Below are positions 19,396 to 27,698 of a stretch of 62,985 bases of DNA, in pieces. Numbering within the stretch: the stretch's first letter is position 1; each line of letters opens with the position of its first letter. A model generated the notes under the pieces. It was not told the origin of the DNA. It saw only the letters and a list, made by a program, of their open reading frames with translations, and made no database searches. The stretch lies in assembly GCA_029063085.1 (NCBI GenBank), contig JAIDOW010000056.1:24212-87196 (forward strand), read 5' to 3'. The DNA comes from Lachnospiraceae bacterium (GTDB lineage: Bacteria; Bacillota; Clostridia; Lachnospirales; Lachnospiraceae). The translations under genes were made by a program, and so were the position numbers.

Positions 19396-19446
19396 CTAAA
19401 AACAAAACGGTACGAAACTTAAACTGCCTAAATACTGTTTCGTACC
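19396..19446 (-). terminator. Terminator of tRNA-Leu
   Basis: A perfect 10-bp stem GGTACGAAAC/GTTTCGTACC (19409-19418 with 19437-19446) is followed on the minus strand by a T-rich stretch (GTTTTGTTTTT). It lies just downstream of tRNA-Leu. Confidence 0.75.
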
Positions 19447-19452
19447 ATCTAA

Positions 19453-19536
19453 TGCCGATGACGAGACTTGAACTCGTACGATGTTGCCACCGCCAGATTT
19501 TGAGTCTGGTGCGTCTGCCAATTCCGCCACATCGGC
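19453..19536 (-). tRNA. tRNA-Leu (anticodon CAA)
   Basis: The minus strand folds into a class II tRNA: 7-bp acceptor stem GCCGATG/CATCGGC, the anticodon loop CTCAAAA in a CCAGA/TCTGG stem giving anticodon CAA, a long variable arm, and a TTCAAGTC T-loop. It reads UUG codons. No CCA is encoded. A terminator follows. Confidence 0.95.
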
Positions 19537-19682
19537 TTATATTATATTATCATACTGATTCCATCTGCTTTCCTTCAACATAGGAAACCAACGAAAATCA
19601 TTATATAATGCAGTCTGCACTTTGTCAAGCTATTTTTAAAACAATTTCCATAACATACTAAAGACAGCTTGGCTCTTTTGTT

Positions 19683-20186
19683 TCACAATTCTTTTGGAAA
19701 CATTAATTCAAACCACTTTATCAACAATGTGCTTATATATCCCACGGCAAATCCAGATATCAGCCCTGTCAGGCAAAGCACTGGAAAATAATACAGAATA
19801 TGTGCATTCTCCATTACAATAACTGCTATCAGTATCTGTCCCAGATTATGAAAGACGGCTCCTGCCATACTGACCCCCATCTTTGAAAAAAACGAAATTT
19901 TTTTCATCACAGACATTGCAATGATACAAAAAACCCCTCCTGCAAAACTGTACAGGATTCCTGTTATCCCGGAAAATAAAAAACCTGCCATGACAATCCT
20001 CAGTGTCATAAAGAAAAAGGCCTGTTTCATTCCCCACCGATACAGGATCAGCATAGTTACAATATTGGCAATTCCAAGCTTTACCCCGGGAACAGCAATC
20101 ATAACTGGCAGCAGGCTTTCAAAATAAGCTAACACCAGGGAAACGGCCAATAACAGACCAAATTCCGTAATTTTTCTAGTATTCAT
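19683..20186 (-). CDS. Gx transporter family membrane protein
   Basis: The 167-residue, very hydrophobic protein has about five membrane segments and the GVKLGIANIVTMLILY segment typical of the Gx-transporter/HepS-like family, related to ECF substrate-binding components. In Clostridia it commonly sits with NusG-domain-II and ApbE genes near flavin or Rnf functions, as here. Substrate unknown. Confidence 0.78.
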   Translation of the reverse strand: MNTRKITEFGLLLAVSLVLAYFESLLPVMIAVPGVKLGIANIVTMLILYRWGMKQAFFFMTLRIVMAGFLFSGITGILYSFAGGVFCIIAMSVMKKISFFSKMGVSMAGAVFHNLGQILIAVIVMENAHILYYFPVLCLTGLISGFAVGYISTLLIKWFELMFPKEL

Positions 20187-20197
20187 CTCATTTTCCC

Positions 20198-20548
20198 CTA
20201 ATTATCAATTTCTCGCACGGTACTTCCTTCAATCTCTATATACACTTCATTCGGCAGACAGATGATACTTTCCCCATTTTTTGAAACCGCTTTGTGATGC
20301 ACACAGATCTGATCCGGACAACTGGCATTTTGCATATAAACTTCATTATCTTTAATAACAATCGTATTGTATCCACTCTTACCGTTTTTCTGTTCTATTG
20401 TACGATCCTCAGATATAGGATACCTGTCTGTATCACCATTTGCGGTTATCCGTACATATTCCCCATCCCCTTTTCCTTGTATAAAAAGACAGGCAGCACC
20501 TGCAAACAGCAATGCCAACACGATTAATACAATATCCCCTTTTTTCAT
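20198..20548 (-). CDS. NusG domain II-containing membrane-anchored protein
   Basis: The 116-residue protein has one N-terminal membrane anchor (VLIVLALLFAGAACLFIQG) and a small outside domain with the diagnostic PDQICVHHKAVSKNG and CLPNEVYIEI of NusG_II proteins. Despite the name it is not a transcription factor. It lies between apbE and the Gx transporter, with which it probably works in flavin-linked membrane redox. The start at 20548 is chosen over earlier in-frame Met. Confidence 0.83.
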   Translation of the reverse strand: MKKGDIVLIVLALLFAGAACLFIQGKGDGEYVRITANGDTDRYPISEDRTIEQKNGKSGYNTIVIKDNEVYMQNASCPDQICVHHKAVSKNGESIICLPNEVYIEIEGSTVREIDN

Positions 20549-20561
20549 TTGAATTCCCATA

Positions 20562-21632
20562 TTACTTTTTAACATGATATTGATCTGACTGAAGCCGAAA
20601 CGCCTTTTTCATTCCTCCCGTCACATAAACTTCCTTTTGTGATGTTACAAAAACCGCATCTACATTCTTTTCCTCAGCATATGCCATTCCTTTTTCCAAA
20701 CCCAGTACGAAACAGGCAGTGGAAAGTGCATCAGACAAAAATCCATTGTCACTGACTATCGTCACTGATATCAGACCATTGTCAACAGGATAGCCGGTAG
20801 TCGGATCAAAGATATGATGATAACGTTTTCCATCTGCTTCAAAATATTTTTCATAATCACCAGAGGTTGATATCATTTTATTTCCTTCTATATCTATCAC
20901 TCCGAAAACTTCCCCTGTCTGTCCCCGGGGATCCTGAATTCCGATATGCCATGGTCTCCCATCCCCCTTGTTACCATATACGGCAATGCTTCCTCCCACA
21001 GAAACAACGGCACCCTGAATATCCGCTTTTTGGAGTTCCGATACAATCCTATCTCCCGCAATACCTTTTCCGACAGCTCCAAAATCGATTGCCATACCAT
21101 CTTCATGAAAGATAATCCCACCGTCTTCCACCTCAATATTAGAGGCATCACACACTTTTAAGATTTCTTCAATTGCTTTTTCTTCCGGAACTGTATCATT
21201 GCCATCCTCAATCCCCCACAAATCTGCTATAGGGCGGATACATGGCGAAAAAGCACCCTCCGTCTCTTTAAATATTTCCAGTTCTTTCTCTACATATTCT
21301 AAAAGATCAAGGGGCATTTCAAAAATACCATCCACAGCATAGTTCCGGTTACATTTCGCAACAACCGAATCAGGCAGCCTGACTGAAATCTGTTTTTCCG
21401 TCTCTTCCAGACAGTCATCAATCACTGCATCCACCTGCTCACTCTTTGTCCGATTTTCAGCATATATCGTTTTTCTTACTGCCGTTCCCATAGCCGTCCC
21501 CGAAAAAGTATCCGCATTCACATCAGGATTCTTTAATTCTTTCATCCTCTTTCCTGCAAAAAACAATCCTGCGAAACAAAAGACTGCCATTATCGCTGTA
21601 ATGATATGCCTGTATTTTGCAATAAATCTCAT
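20562..21632 (-). CDS. apbE: FAD:protein FMN transferase (ApbE)
   Basis: ApbE attaches FMN covalently to Thr residues in proteins such as the Rnf complex subunits. The 356-residue protein has an N-terminal membrane or lipoprotein-like anchor (about 10-27), then MAIDFGAVGKGIAGDRIV and HHIFDPTTGYPVDNG, the flavin and metal motifs, and FLSDALSTACFVLG. It lies 10 bases after fabZ on the same strand, so it may be co-transcribed with the fatty-acid operon. Confidence 0.93.
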   Translation of the reverse strand: MRFIAKYRHIITAIMAVFCFAGLFFAGKRMKELKNPDVNADTFSGTAMGTAVRKTIYAENRTKSEQVDAVIDDCLEETEKQISVRLPDSVVAKCNRNYAVDGIFEMPLDLLEYVEKELEIFKETEGAFSPCIRPIADLWGIEDGNDTVPEEKAIEEILKVCDASNIEVEDGGIIFHEDGMAIDFGAVGKGIAGDRIVSELQKADIQGAVVSVGGSIAVYGNKGDGRPWHIGIQDPRGQTGEVFGVIDIEGNKMISTSGDYEKYFEADGKRYHHIFDPTTGYPVDNGLISVTIVSDNGFLSDALSTACFVLGLEKGMAYAEEKNVDAVFVTSQKEVYVTGGMKKAFRLQSDQYHVKK

Positions 21633-21641
21633 AAATCCCCC

Positions 21642-22067
21642 TTATCCTATCATAAAGGAAATCTCTGCCTTACAGGCAATCTTTCCATTTACCGTAGCGG
21701 TTACCGCGCCGATTCCTAACGGTCCTTTTACCTTAATAATCTCACATTCCAAATCCAGCCTGTCCCCCGGAACTACCTTCTGTTTAAATTTTGCATTGTT
21801 TACTCCTGCAAAATAAGCCGTCTTTCCTTTGTTTTTCTCCAAAGACAGCACTGCTACCGCGCCCAGCTGTGCCAATGCCTCCAACTGAAGAACCCCCGGC
21901 ATAACCGGCTCACCCGGAAAATGTCCTGCAAAATAAGGTTCATTATAGGAAACATTTTTATATCCTTTTATCGACTTTCCCGGCACCATATCCGTTACAT
22001 GGTCAATCAGGAGAAATGGCTGCCGGTGTGGAATGATCTCCATAATCTGTTTAATATCCAATTCCAT
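21642..22067 (-). CDS. fabZ: 3-hydroxyacyl-ACP dehydratase
   Basis: FabZ removes water from 3-hydroxyacyl-ACP in fatty-acid elongation. The 141-residue hot-dog fold protein shows IPHRQPFLLIDHV and the active site GHFPGEPVMPGVLQLEALAQ with its His and Glu. The start is the ATG at 22067, giving the normal family length; the longer open frame upstream to 22172 is not FabZ-like. Confidence 0.95.
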   Translation of the reverse strand: MELDIKQIMEIIPHRQPFLLIDHVTDMVPGKSIKGYKNVSYNEPYFAGHFPGEPVMPGVLQLEALAQLGAVAVLSLEKNKGKTAYFAGVNNAKFKQKVVPGDRLDLECEIIKVKGPLGIGAVTATVNGKIACKAEISFMIG

Positions 22068-22184
22068 ATTATCCACACTTTCTGTTATTCCCTCAAAGCA
22101 ACAAGACAGACAAATATATTTCCACATCTGTCTAATAAATGCTAGAGAAACGTGATTCCCTGCTTCTTGCAACAGGGTTATTGA

Positions 22185-23426
22185 CTAATCTACATATTTT
22201 TTTACTACCAAAGTCGCATTATGTCCTCCAAAGCCCAACGAATTAGACATACAGACATTAATATCTTTTGACACTCCATGATTCTTTACATAGTTAAGAG
22301 AGAATTCCTCCTCATCATCGACCTCTTGCAGTCCCACATTTTCATGCACATAACTATCTTCAATGGATTTGACACAGGTAATAAATTCGATTCCTCCCGC
22401 TGCACCAAGAAGATGTCCTACCATAGACTTGGTAGAACTGATCAACACATCATTTTGTGCATCTCCCATCGCAATCTTGATTGCTCTTGTCTCAAATAGA
22501 TCATTATGATGGGTAGAGGTCCCATGTGCATTGATATAATCAACCTCTGCCGGTGTAATGCCGGCGTCTTTCATGGCAAAAATCATTGCATTTGCAGCTC
22601 CCATGCCATCTTCTGATGGTGATGTAATATGATAAGCATCAGAGGTTGCTCCATAGCCTGTCACTTCTGCCAGAATTCTGGCACCTCTCGCCTTTGCATG
22701 CTCCAATTCCTCTAGCACGACCACGCCGGCGCCTTCACCTAGAACAAACCCTGCCCGATCCTTATCAAATGGAATAGACGCCCGACTGCAATCCTCAGTT
22801 GTATTTAATGCTGTAAGTGCCGCAAATCCACCAACACCGATTGGCGTAACACAGGCCTCTGTACCACCTGCAACCATTACATCAGCATCTCCATACTGAA
22901 TCGTCCGAAAAGCTTCCCCAATATTATGAGTGCCTGTTGCACATGCAGTTACTACATTAATGGATTTTCCTTTCAAACCAAAATATATGGATACATTTCC
23001 ACAAGCCATATTGGAAATCATCAAAGGCACCAGCAATGGCTCTATCCGGTTAGGTCCCTTATCCGCAATCCTTTTTTCATTTCTTTCAATAGACTGTAAA
23101 CTTCCTGTACCGGAACCCACTGCCGTTCCCACACGGAACGGATCTTCTTTTTCCATATCAAGACCTGACTGCTCGATAGCCTCTTTTGCGGCAGCTACGG
23201 CATATTGGGAGAATAATTCCATACGCTTAGCTGTCTTAGGGTCCATATAATCCTTCGCCACAAACCCCTTCACCTCTGCGGCAATCTTCGCCTTGTATTC
23301 CGTCGCATCAAACCTGGTAATCGGACCAATTCCAACCCTGCTCTCCTTTACACCGTTCCAAAACTCATCTACACTTAAACCAATCGGGGTGATTGCACCC
23401 ATTCCTGTCACAACAACTCGTCTCAT
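22185..23426 (-). CDS. fabF: 3-oxoacyl-ACP synthase II
   Basis: FabF extends acyl-ACP with malonyl-ACP. The 413-residue thiolase-fold enzyme has the Cys-His-His triad in ACATGTHNIGEAFRTI, NAHGTSTHHND and STKSMVGHLLGAAGG. It is 13 bases from fabG in the operon. Confidence 0.97.
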   Translation of the reverse strand: MRRVVVTGMGAITPIGLSVDEFWNGVKESRVGIGPITRFDATEYKAKIAAEVKGFVAKDYMDPKTAKRMELFSQYAVAAAKEAIEQSGLDMEKEDPFRVGTAVGSGTGSLQSIERNEKRIADKGPNRIEPLLVPLMISNMACGNVSIYFGLKGKSINVVTACATGTHNIGEAFRTIQYGDADVMVAGGTEACVTPIGVGGFAALTALNTTEDCSRASIPFDKDRAGFVLGEGAGVVVLEELEHAKARGARILAEVTGYGATSDAYHITSPSEDGMGAANAMIFAMKDAGITPAEVDYINAHGTSTHHNDLFETRAIKIAMGDAQNDVLISSTKSMVGHLLGAAGGIEFITCVKSIEDSYVHENVGLQEVDDEEEFSLNYVKNHGVSKDINVCMSNSLGFGGHNATLVVKKYVD

Positions 23427-23439
23427 GTCAATCTCCTTT

Positions 23440-24180
23440 TTATATACTCATTCCGCCATCTACGCAGATAACCTGTCCTGTTATGTACCCAGCCTTATCA
23501 GATGCCAGAAATGCTACTGTTTCGGCAACATCTTCAACACTTCCCAGACATTTCATTGCAATCTGGTCCGCCACCTGTTTTTTTGCATCTTCCGGCATCG
23601 CATCTGTCATTTCCGTTACGATAAATCCCGGTGCGACAGCATTAACCGTAATTCCTCTTGAGCCCAATTCCTTTGCCACCGATTTTGTAATACCTACAAC
23701 ACCAGCTTTTGATGCAGAATAATTGACCTGCCCTGCATTCCCGTACAAACCGACTACACTGGAAAGATTAATAATTCTGCCGGCTTTTTGCTTTAACATC
23801 TGTCTGGAAATATGCTTAATACAATTAAATGTTCCCTTCAGATTCGTATCGAGCACAGCATCATAATCTGCCTCCGACATCTTCATCAAAAGACCATCTT
23901 TGGTAATCCCCGCATTATTTACCAGAATATCTAATCTGCCATAATCTTTTACGATATCTTTCATCATACCTTCTACGGCTTCATAGTCTGCAACATTACA
24001 GCCATAGCTTACAGCTGTTCCCCCGTTTTTTTCAATCTCCTGTACGACCTCTTCCGCCTTATCCTTACTGCCGTTATAGTTTACAATGACAACTGCTCCA
24101 TAAGAAGCAAGGGTTATTGCTGTCTGTCTGCCGATTCCCCGGCTTCCCCCAGTTACTAATGCAATCTTATCTGTTAACAT
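23440..24180 (-). CDS. fabG: 3-oxoacyl-ACP reductase
   Basis: FabG reduces 3-oxoacyl-ACP with NADPH. The 246-residue short-chain dehydrogenase has the nucleotide loop [18 protein letters not shown], the catalytic Ser in INLSSVVG and YSASK. Length and place in the fab operon fit. Confidence 0.97.
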   Translation of the reverse strand: MLTDKIALVTGGSRGIGRQTAITLASYGAVVIVNYNGSKDKAEEVVQEIEKNGGTAVSYGCNVADYEAVEGMMKDIVKDYGRLDILVNNAGITKDGLLMKMSEADYDAVLDTNLKGTFNCIKHISRQMLKQKAGRIINLSSVVGLYGNAGQVNYSASKAGVVGITKSVAKELGSRGITVNAVAPGFIVTEMTDAMPEDAKKQVADQIAMKCLGSVEDVAETVAFLASDKAGYITGQVICVDGGMSI

Positions 24181-24192
24181 AGCTTCTCCTTT

Positions 24193-25119
24193 TTACAGCC
24201 CTAAGGCATCTTTTACTTTATTTAAATCCTCATATTTATCTACATTTACGATAGTTACTTCTTTATTGATTTTTTTGACAAAGGAAGATAAGGTCTTCCC
24301 TGGTCCGATTTCAATAAAGGTATCTGCACCGTCACGAAGCATTGCTTCTACACACTGAATCCATTTTACCGAAGAAGAAACCTGTGCAGCCAACAGCCCC
24401 TTCACGTCATTCTTATCCGATACAAAATCACCAGTCACATTGGTAACATATGGTATTGCTATGTCATGTATTGCCACCTGTTCCAGTTCTTTTGCCAGTT
24501 TCGTTCCTGCTCCGGCAAGCATCGGAGAATGAAACGGTCCACTGACATTGAGAGGAATACATCTTTTTGCTCCTGCTTCTTTTAATGCTTCACATGCCTT
24601 CTCTACCGCTTCCTTTTCTCCTGAAATAGCAATCTGTCCCGGACAATTATAATTTGCGATCCCTACAATGCCGTCTGTCTGCTCACATACTTCAGCAATC
24701 TTTTCTGCATCCAGTGCAATGACAGCTGCCATACCGCCCTGTCCTGCCGGAACCTCATCCTGCATATAAATCCCACGTTTTCTGACAACTTTTGCACATT
24801 CTTCAAAATCCATGACACCTGACGCCACCAGTGCGGAATATTCACCAAGAGACAAGCCTCCCGTCATATCAGGTTTGATTCCTAAATCCAATACCGCCTG
24901 AAGCATTGCAACTTCTGTAGTCAGCATCGCAATTTGTGTAAACTCCGTAATATTGATATCTGTATTTTCTTCAAAACACAGTGCTTCCATATCCAGCCCT
25001 ACTGCCTCAGATGCCTTTTTGTAAATTTCCCTGCACTTTTCGTTATTATGACAGAAATCCTGACCCATGCCTACATACTGTGCTCCCTGTCCTGGAAACA
25101 TAAATGCAATTTTACCCAT
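24193..25119 (-). CDS. fabD: Malonyl-CoA:ACP transacylase
   Basis: FabD loads malonyl groups onto ACP. The 308-residue protein begins with FMFPGQGAQYVGMGQDF, has the nucleophile elbow GLSLGEYSALVASG, and the catalytic His in VSGPFHSPMLAGA. It is followed 13 bases later by fabG. Confidence 0.97.
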   Translation of the reverse strand: MGKIAFMFPGQGAQYVGMGQDFCHNNEKCREIYKKASEAVGLDMEALCFEENTDINITEFTQIAMLTTEVAMLQAVLDLGIKPDMTGGLSLGEYSALVASGVMDFEECAKVVRKRGIYMQDEVPAGQGGMAAVIALDAEKIAEVCEQTDGIVGIANYNCPGQIAISGEKEAVEKACEALKEAGAKRCIPLNVSGPFHSPMLAGAGTKLAKELEQVAIHDIAIPYVTNVTGDFVSDKNDVKGLLAAQVSSSVKWIQCVEAMLRDGADTFIEIGPGKTLSSFVKKINKEVTIVNVDKYEDLNKVKDALGL

Positions 25120-25185
25120 CGTTCATATCCTCCACTTTATAATATCCCCGCAAAACAGACTGTTTCTTCTGTAACGGTTTTCACA

Positions 25186-26148
25186 TCACCACTCAATTAA
25201 CTGTGCCCCCCAGGTAAGACCTCCGCCAAATCCGCAAAGAACAATTTTATCGCCCTTATGCAGCATGCCATCCCTGTTCATTTCATCCAAAAGAATCGGA
25301 ATAGATGCACTGGAAGTATTCCCGCAATGTTCAACATTCATCGGAAATTTCTCAATGGGTATCTCCATTTTCTTGGAAACAGATGCAATAATTCTTGCAT
25401 TTGCCTGATGGAGTACATAATAAGCAACCTCATCTTTTGTCACTCCTGCCCTCTCTAATAAAAGATCAATACAGGCAGGAACCTTACGTACTGCAAATTT
25501 AAAAATATCCGGACCTATCATCTGGATATAATGCTTATCCTCTGTTTTTTTGACCAGAAAATTCCTTGTAGAACGCTCCTTACACTTAAGGGACATACCC
25601 TTTGAGCCGTCACTATGGGTAATACTACTCAAAATCCCCCGCTCTGTCTTCGTTACAATAGCTGCCCCGGCACCGTCTGCAAACAAAATACAGGTAGAAC
25701 GGTCTTTCCAGTCTACCATCTTAGAAAGTGTTTCCGAACCAATGATCAATGCTGTCTTTGCCATTCCTGCTGTAATATAAGCATCTGCTGTCTGCAATGC
25801 ATACACAAAACCCGAACACGCTGCATTCAGATCAAAACAAGTAGCATTCACAGCCCCTATCTTATCCTGAACGATACATGACATACTCGGTGTTGCACGT
25901 TCTGGTGAAAGCGTCGCCAAAACAATCAAATCAATCTCCTTCGGGTCAATTCCTGCATTCTCAATTGCAGCAAGCGAAGCCTCTGTCGCCATAAAAGATG
26001 TGGTTTCATCTGTCGCAATATGCCGCTCTGCAATGCCCGTATGTTCCCTTATCCATTCGTCATTCGTTTTTACTAACTTTGCCAATTCATTATTATCAAT
26101 AATGGTTGGCGGTAAAAAACTGCCTGTTCCAATAATTCCTGTCGCCAT
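25186..26148 (-). CDS. fabH: 3-oxoacyl-ACP synthase III
   Basis: FabH starts fatty-acid synthesis by joining an acyl-CoA to malonyl-ACP. The 320-residue protein has the active-site Cys in DLNAACSGFVYAL, the His in LHQANARI and the Asn in HCGNTSSASIP. It is first in the operon, about 110 bases downstream of a consensus promoter. Unusually for Clostridia, no acpP or fabK lies between it and fabD. Confidence 0.97.
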   Translation of the reverse strand: MATGIIGTGSFLPPTIIDNNELAKLVKTNDEWIREHTGIAERHIATDETTSFMATEASLAAIENAGIDPKEIDLIVLATLSPERATPSMSCIVQDKIGAVNATCFDLNAACSGFVYALQTADAYITAGMAKTALIIGSETLSKMVDWKDRSTCILFADGAGAAIVTKTERGILSSITHSDGSKGMSLKCKERSTRNFLVKKTEDKHYIQMIGPDIFKFAVRKVPACIDLLLERAGVTKDEVAYYVLHQANARIIASVSKKMEIPIEKFPMNVEHCGNTSSASIPILLDEMNRDGMLHKGDKIVLCGFGGGLTWGAQLIEW

Positions 26149-26260
26149 AACACCCTCAACTTTCCATTAAAATTAAGAAGATATCCCTTTTTGGCAATTC
26201 TCCTGTCCCTGATGATAATAGACAACTATCTGTGTATATGTCTATTATCTATCAGATAAA

Positions 26261-26289
26261 ACTATATCGAATATTAATTACTTTGTCAA
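26261..26289 (-). promoter_or_regulatory. Sigma-A promoter of the fab operon
   Basis: Minus-strand TTGACA (26289-26284) and TATAGT (26266-26261) are 17 bases apart, about 115 bases upstream of fabH. The leader between promoter and gene could hold a regulator site, but I do not recognise a FapR or FabT palindrome. Confidence 0.75.
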
Positions 26290-26299
26290 CAGCGAAATA

Positions 26300-26596
26300 C
26301 TATTCCTCTGACTCCACTAAAGCGAGTTTTTCCTGAAGATTTTTAATCCGTATATTTATCGTATCAATTTGGGAAACAAATGCATCGATGGTCTCCTCTA
26401 TATCCTCTTCCTGTTTTTTGGCAATATATAAATCCATTCCCATCTGTGTAAAAAGTTTATTCTTATCATTGTTGTATCCTCTGATTTTACCCTTTAAATC
26501 GTTTACTGTTGCCAGGCGCTTTGTCGTATCCTTCGCCTTATCCATCGCATTGCTGGATGTCTCCTTCACCTTGTCCAAAAAATCATTAAATGCCAT
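26300..26596 (-). CDS. Small coiled-coil protein of unknown function
   Basis: The 98-residue protein has no recognised enzyme motif. It is hydrophilic and helical, with an N-terminal FLDKVKETSSNAMDKAKDTT stretch like stress-type amphipathic helices, and a C-terminal coiled coil (DTINIRIKNLQEKLALVESE). The start at 26596 has AAGGAGG upstream. It stands alone between the fab promoter and a CobW-type gene. Confidence 0.75.
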   Translation of the reverse strand: MAFNDFLDKVKETSSNAMDKAKDTTKRLATVNDLKGKIRGYNNDKNKLFTQMGMDLYIAKKQEEDIEETIDAFVSQIDTINIRIKNLQEKLALVESEE

Positions 26597-26660
26597 ATCA
26601 TTTCCTCCTTGATTTTACATAAATATATAATCATTATAATTATGGACCTCTATGCTTGAC

Positions 26661-27614
26661 CTAAAAATATACGATATCTTCCTCTGCTTTTTCTGATCTT
26701 TCAATCTTTTGGGCATAAAGAACCGGTCCTTCCCCGTCAAACTCTTTATAATATTCACATTTTACCTTGGCCGTAACTATAACCCATTCCCTGTCTTCTA
26801 AATTGGGGGTCTCTAAAGATACACACTTAAACCCCAGAAATGTAATATCCTCTGCACAACATGTCATGGCAAAACGTCCCGGCACAAAAGCCTTCCCTCC
26901 ATACTGTGGCGGACAGTAAACCTGACCTTTAAATTTTACTGTCTTATCAATATATTTTTCCGGATTATCAGAAGCGTCAATATAAAAAATCCCAAAATCC
27001 TCATCTTCAATTTCCACAACATCTGCCTCTAAATCATAAGGGATTTCTATCTCACCATTATCAATCTGGGCCTGACCATTCACATTTTCAAATACGATCT
27101 GGGCACGACGGTTAATGGTCTTGACTGCCATACGCATTGTGTTGATATCCGAATCATCCGTCACACGATTAAATATGACCATATCCGCACTCTGGATATG
27201 TTCTGCCATCAAGGATTTCATGTTATTATTGTACACTGTAAATGTACCCGCATCGATCAAAGTGATCACCTGAACGATCGTCCATCCTTTCGGAACCCTG
27301 ATCGTAAACAGCCTGTCAAGCTGCCACATACCGTTATATTCAATCATGACCTGCTTCGGATGATACTCCTCCTGTAAATCTAGCAGTTTTTCCGTATTTA
27401 AATCCGTATCCTCCAAATAAACAGTAGTAATATTCCGTTTTTTCAATTCTTCTTCGTCGTATTCCTCAATTCCTTCCTCAGTCACAATCAAAAGAGTTGG
27501 CTCACCCTCTGTAAACGACCTGTCAATTAATGTTTCACTACAAAACCGTGTCTTGCCACATTCTAAAAATCCCATAAAAACAAATACCGGGATTTCTTTT
27601 TCCTGTTTTTTCAT
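26661..27614 (-). CDS. CobW-like GTPase fused to a TIGR03943/DUF1980-type domain
   Basis: The 317-residue protein has a CobW/HypB-like G domain with an atypical P-loop (FMGFLECGKTRF) and a switch segment EYNGMWQLDRLF. From about residue 210 it continues as a beta-rich domain with GKAFVPGRFAMTCCAEDITF, resembling the C-terminal part of YcgQ/TIGR03943 membrane proteins that usually partner CobW GTPases. Here the two are one soluble protein. It follows a His-rich CobW gene, so a role in metal (probably zinc) delivery is likely. Confidence 0.75.
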   Translation of the reverse strand: MKKQEKEIPVFVFMGFLECGKTRFCSETLIDRSFTEGEPTLLIVTEEGIEEYDEEELKKRNITTVYLEDTDLNTEKLLDLQEEYHPKQVMIEYNGMWQLDRLFTIRVPKGWTIVQVITLIDAGTFTVYNNNMKSLMAEHIQSADMVIFNRVTDDSDINTMRMAVKTINRRAQIVFENVNGQAQIDNGEIEIPYDLEADVVEIEDEDFGIFYIDASDNPEKYIDKTVKFKGQVYCPPQYGGKAFVPGRFAMTCCAEDITFLGFKCVSLETPNLEDREWVIVTAKVKCEYYKEFDGEGPVLYAQKIERSEKAEEDIVYF

Positions 27615-27641
27615 ACCCTGCTATTCCTTTCTGTCGATAGT

Positions 27642-27674
27642 AAGAAAACCCGCTATTCATAAAGGAATACCGGG
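27642..27674 (-). terminator. Terminator between the two CobW-type genes
   Basis: On the minus strand CCCGGTATTC and GAATAGCGGG form a stem with nine of ten pairs and a 6-base loop, followed by TTTTCTT. It ends the upstream CobW gene or attenuates reading into the next one. Confidence 0.65.
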
Positions 27675-27698
27675 ATTCTGCATTTAATTTACATAGAA

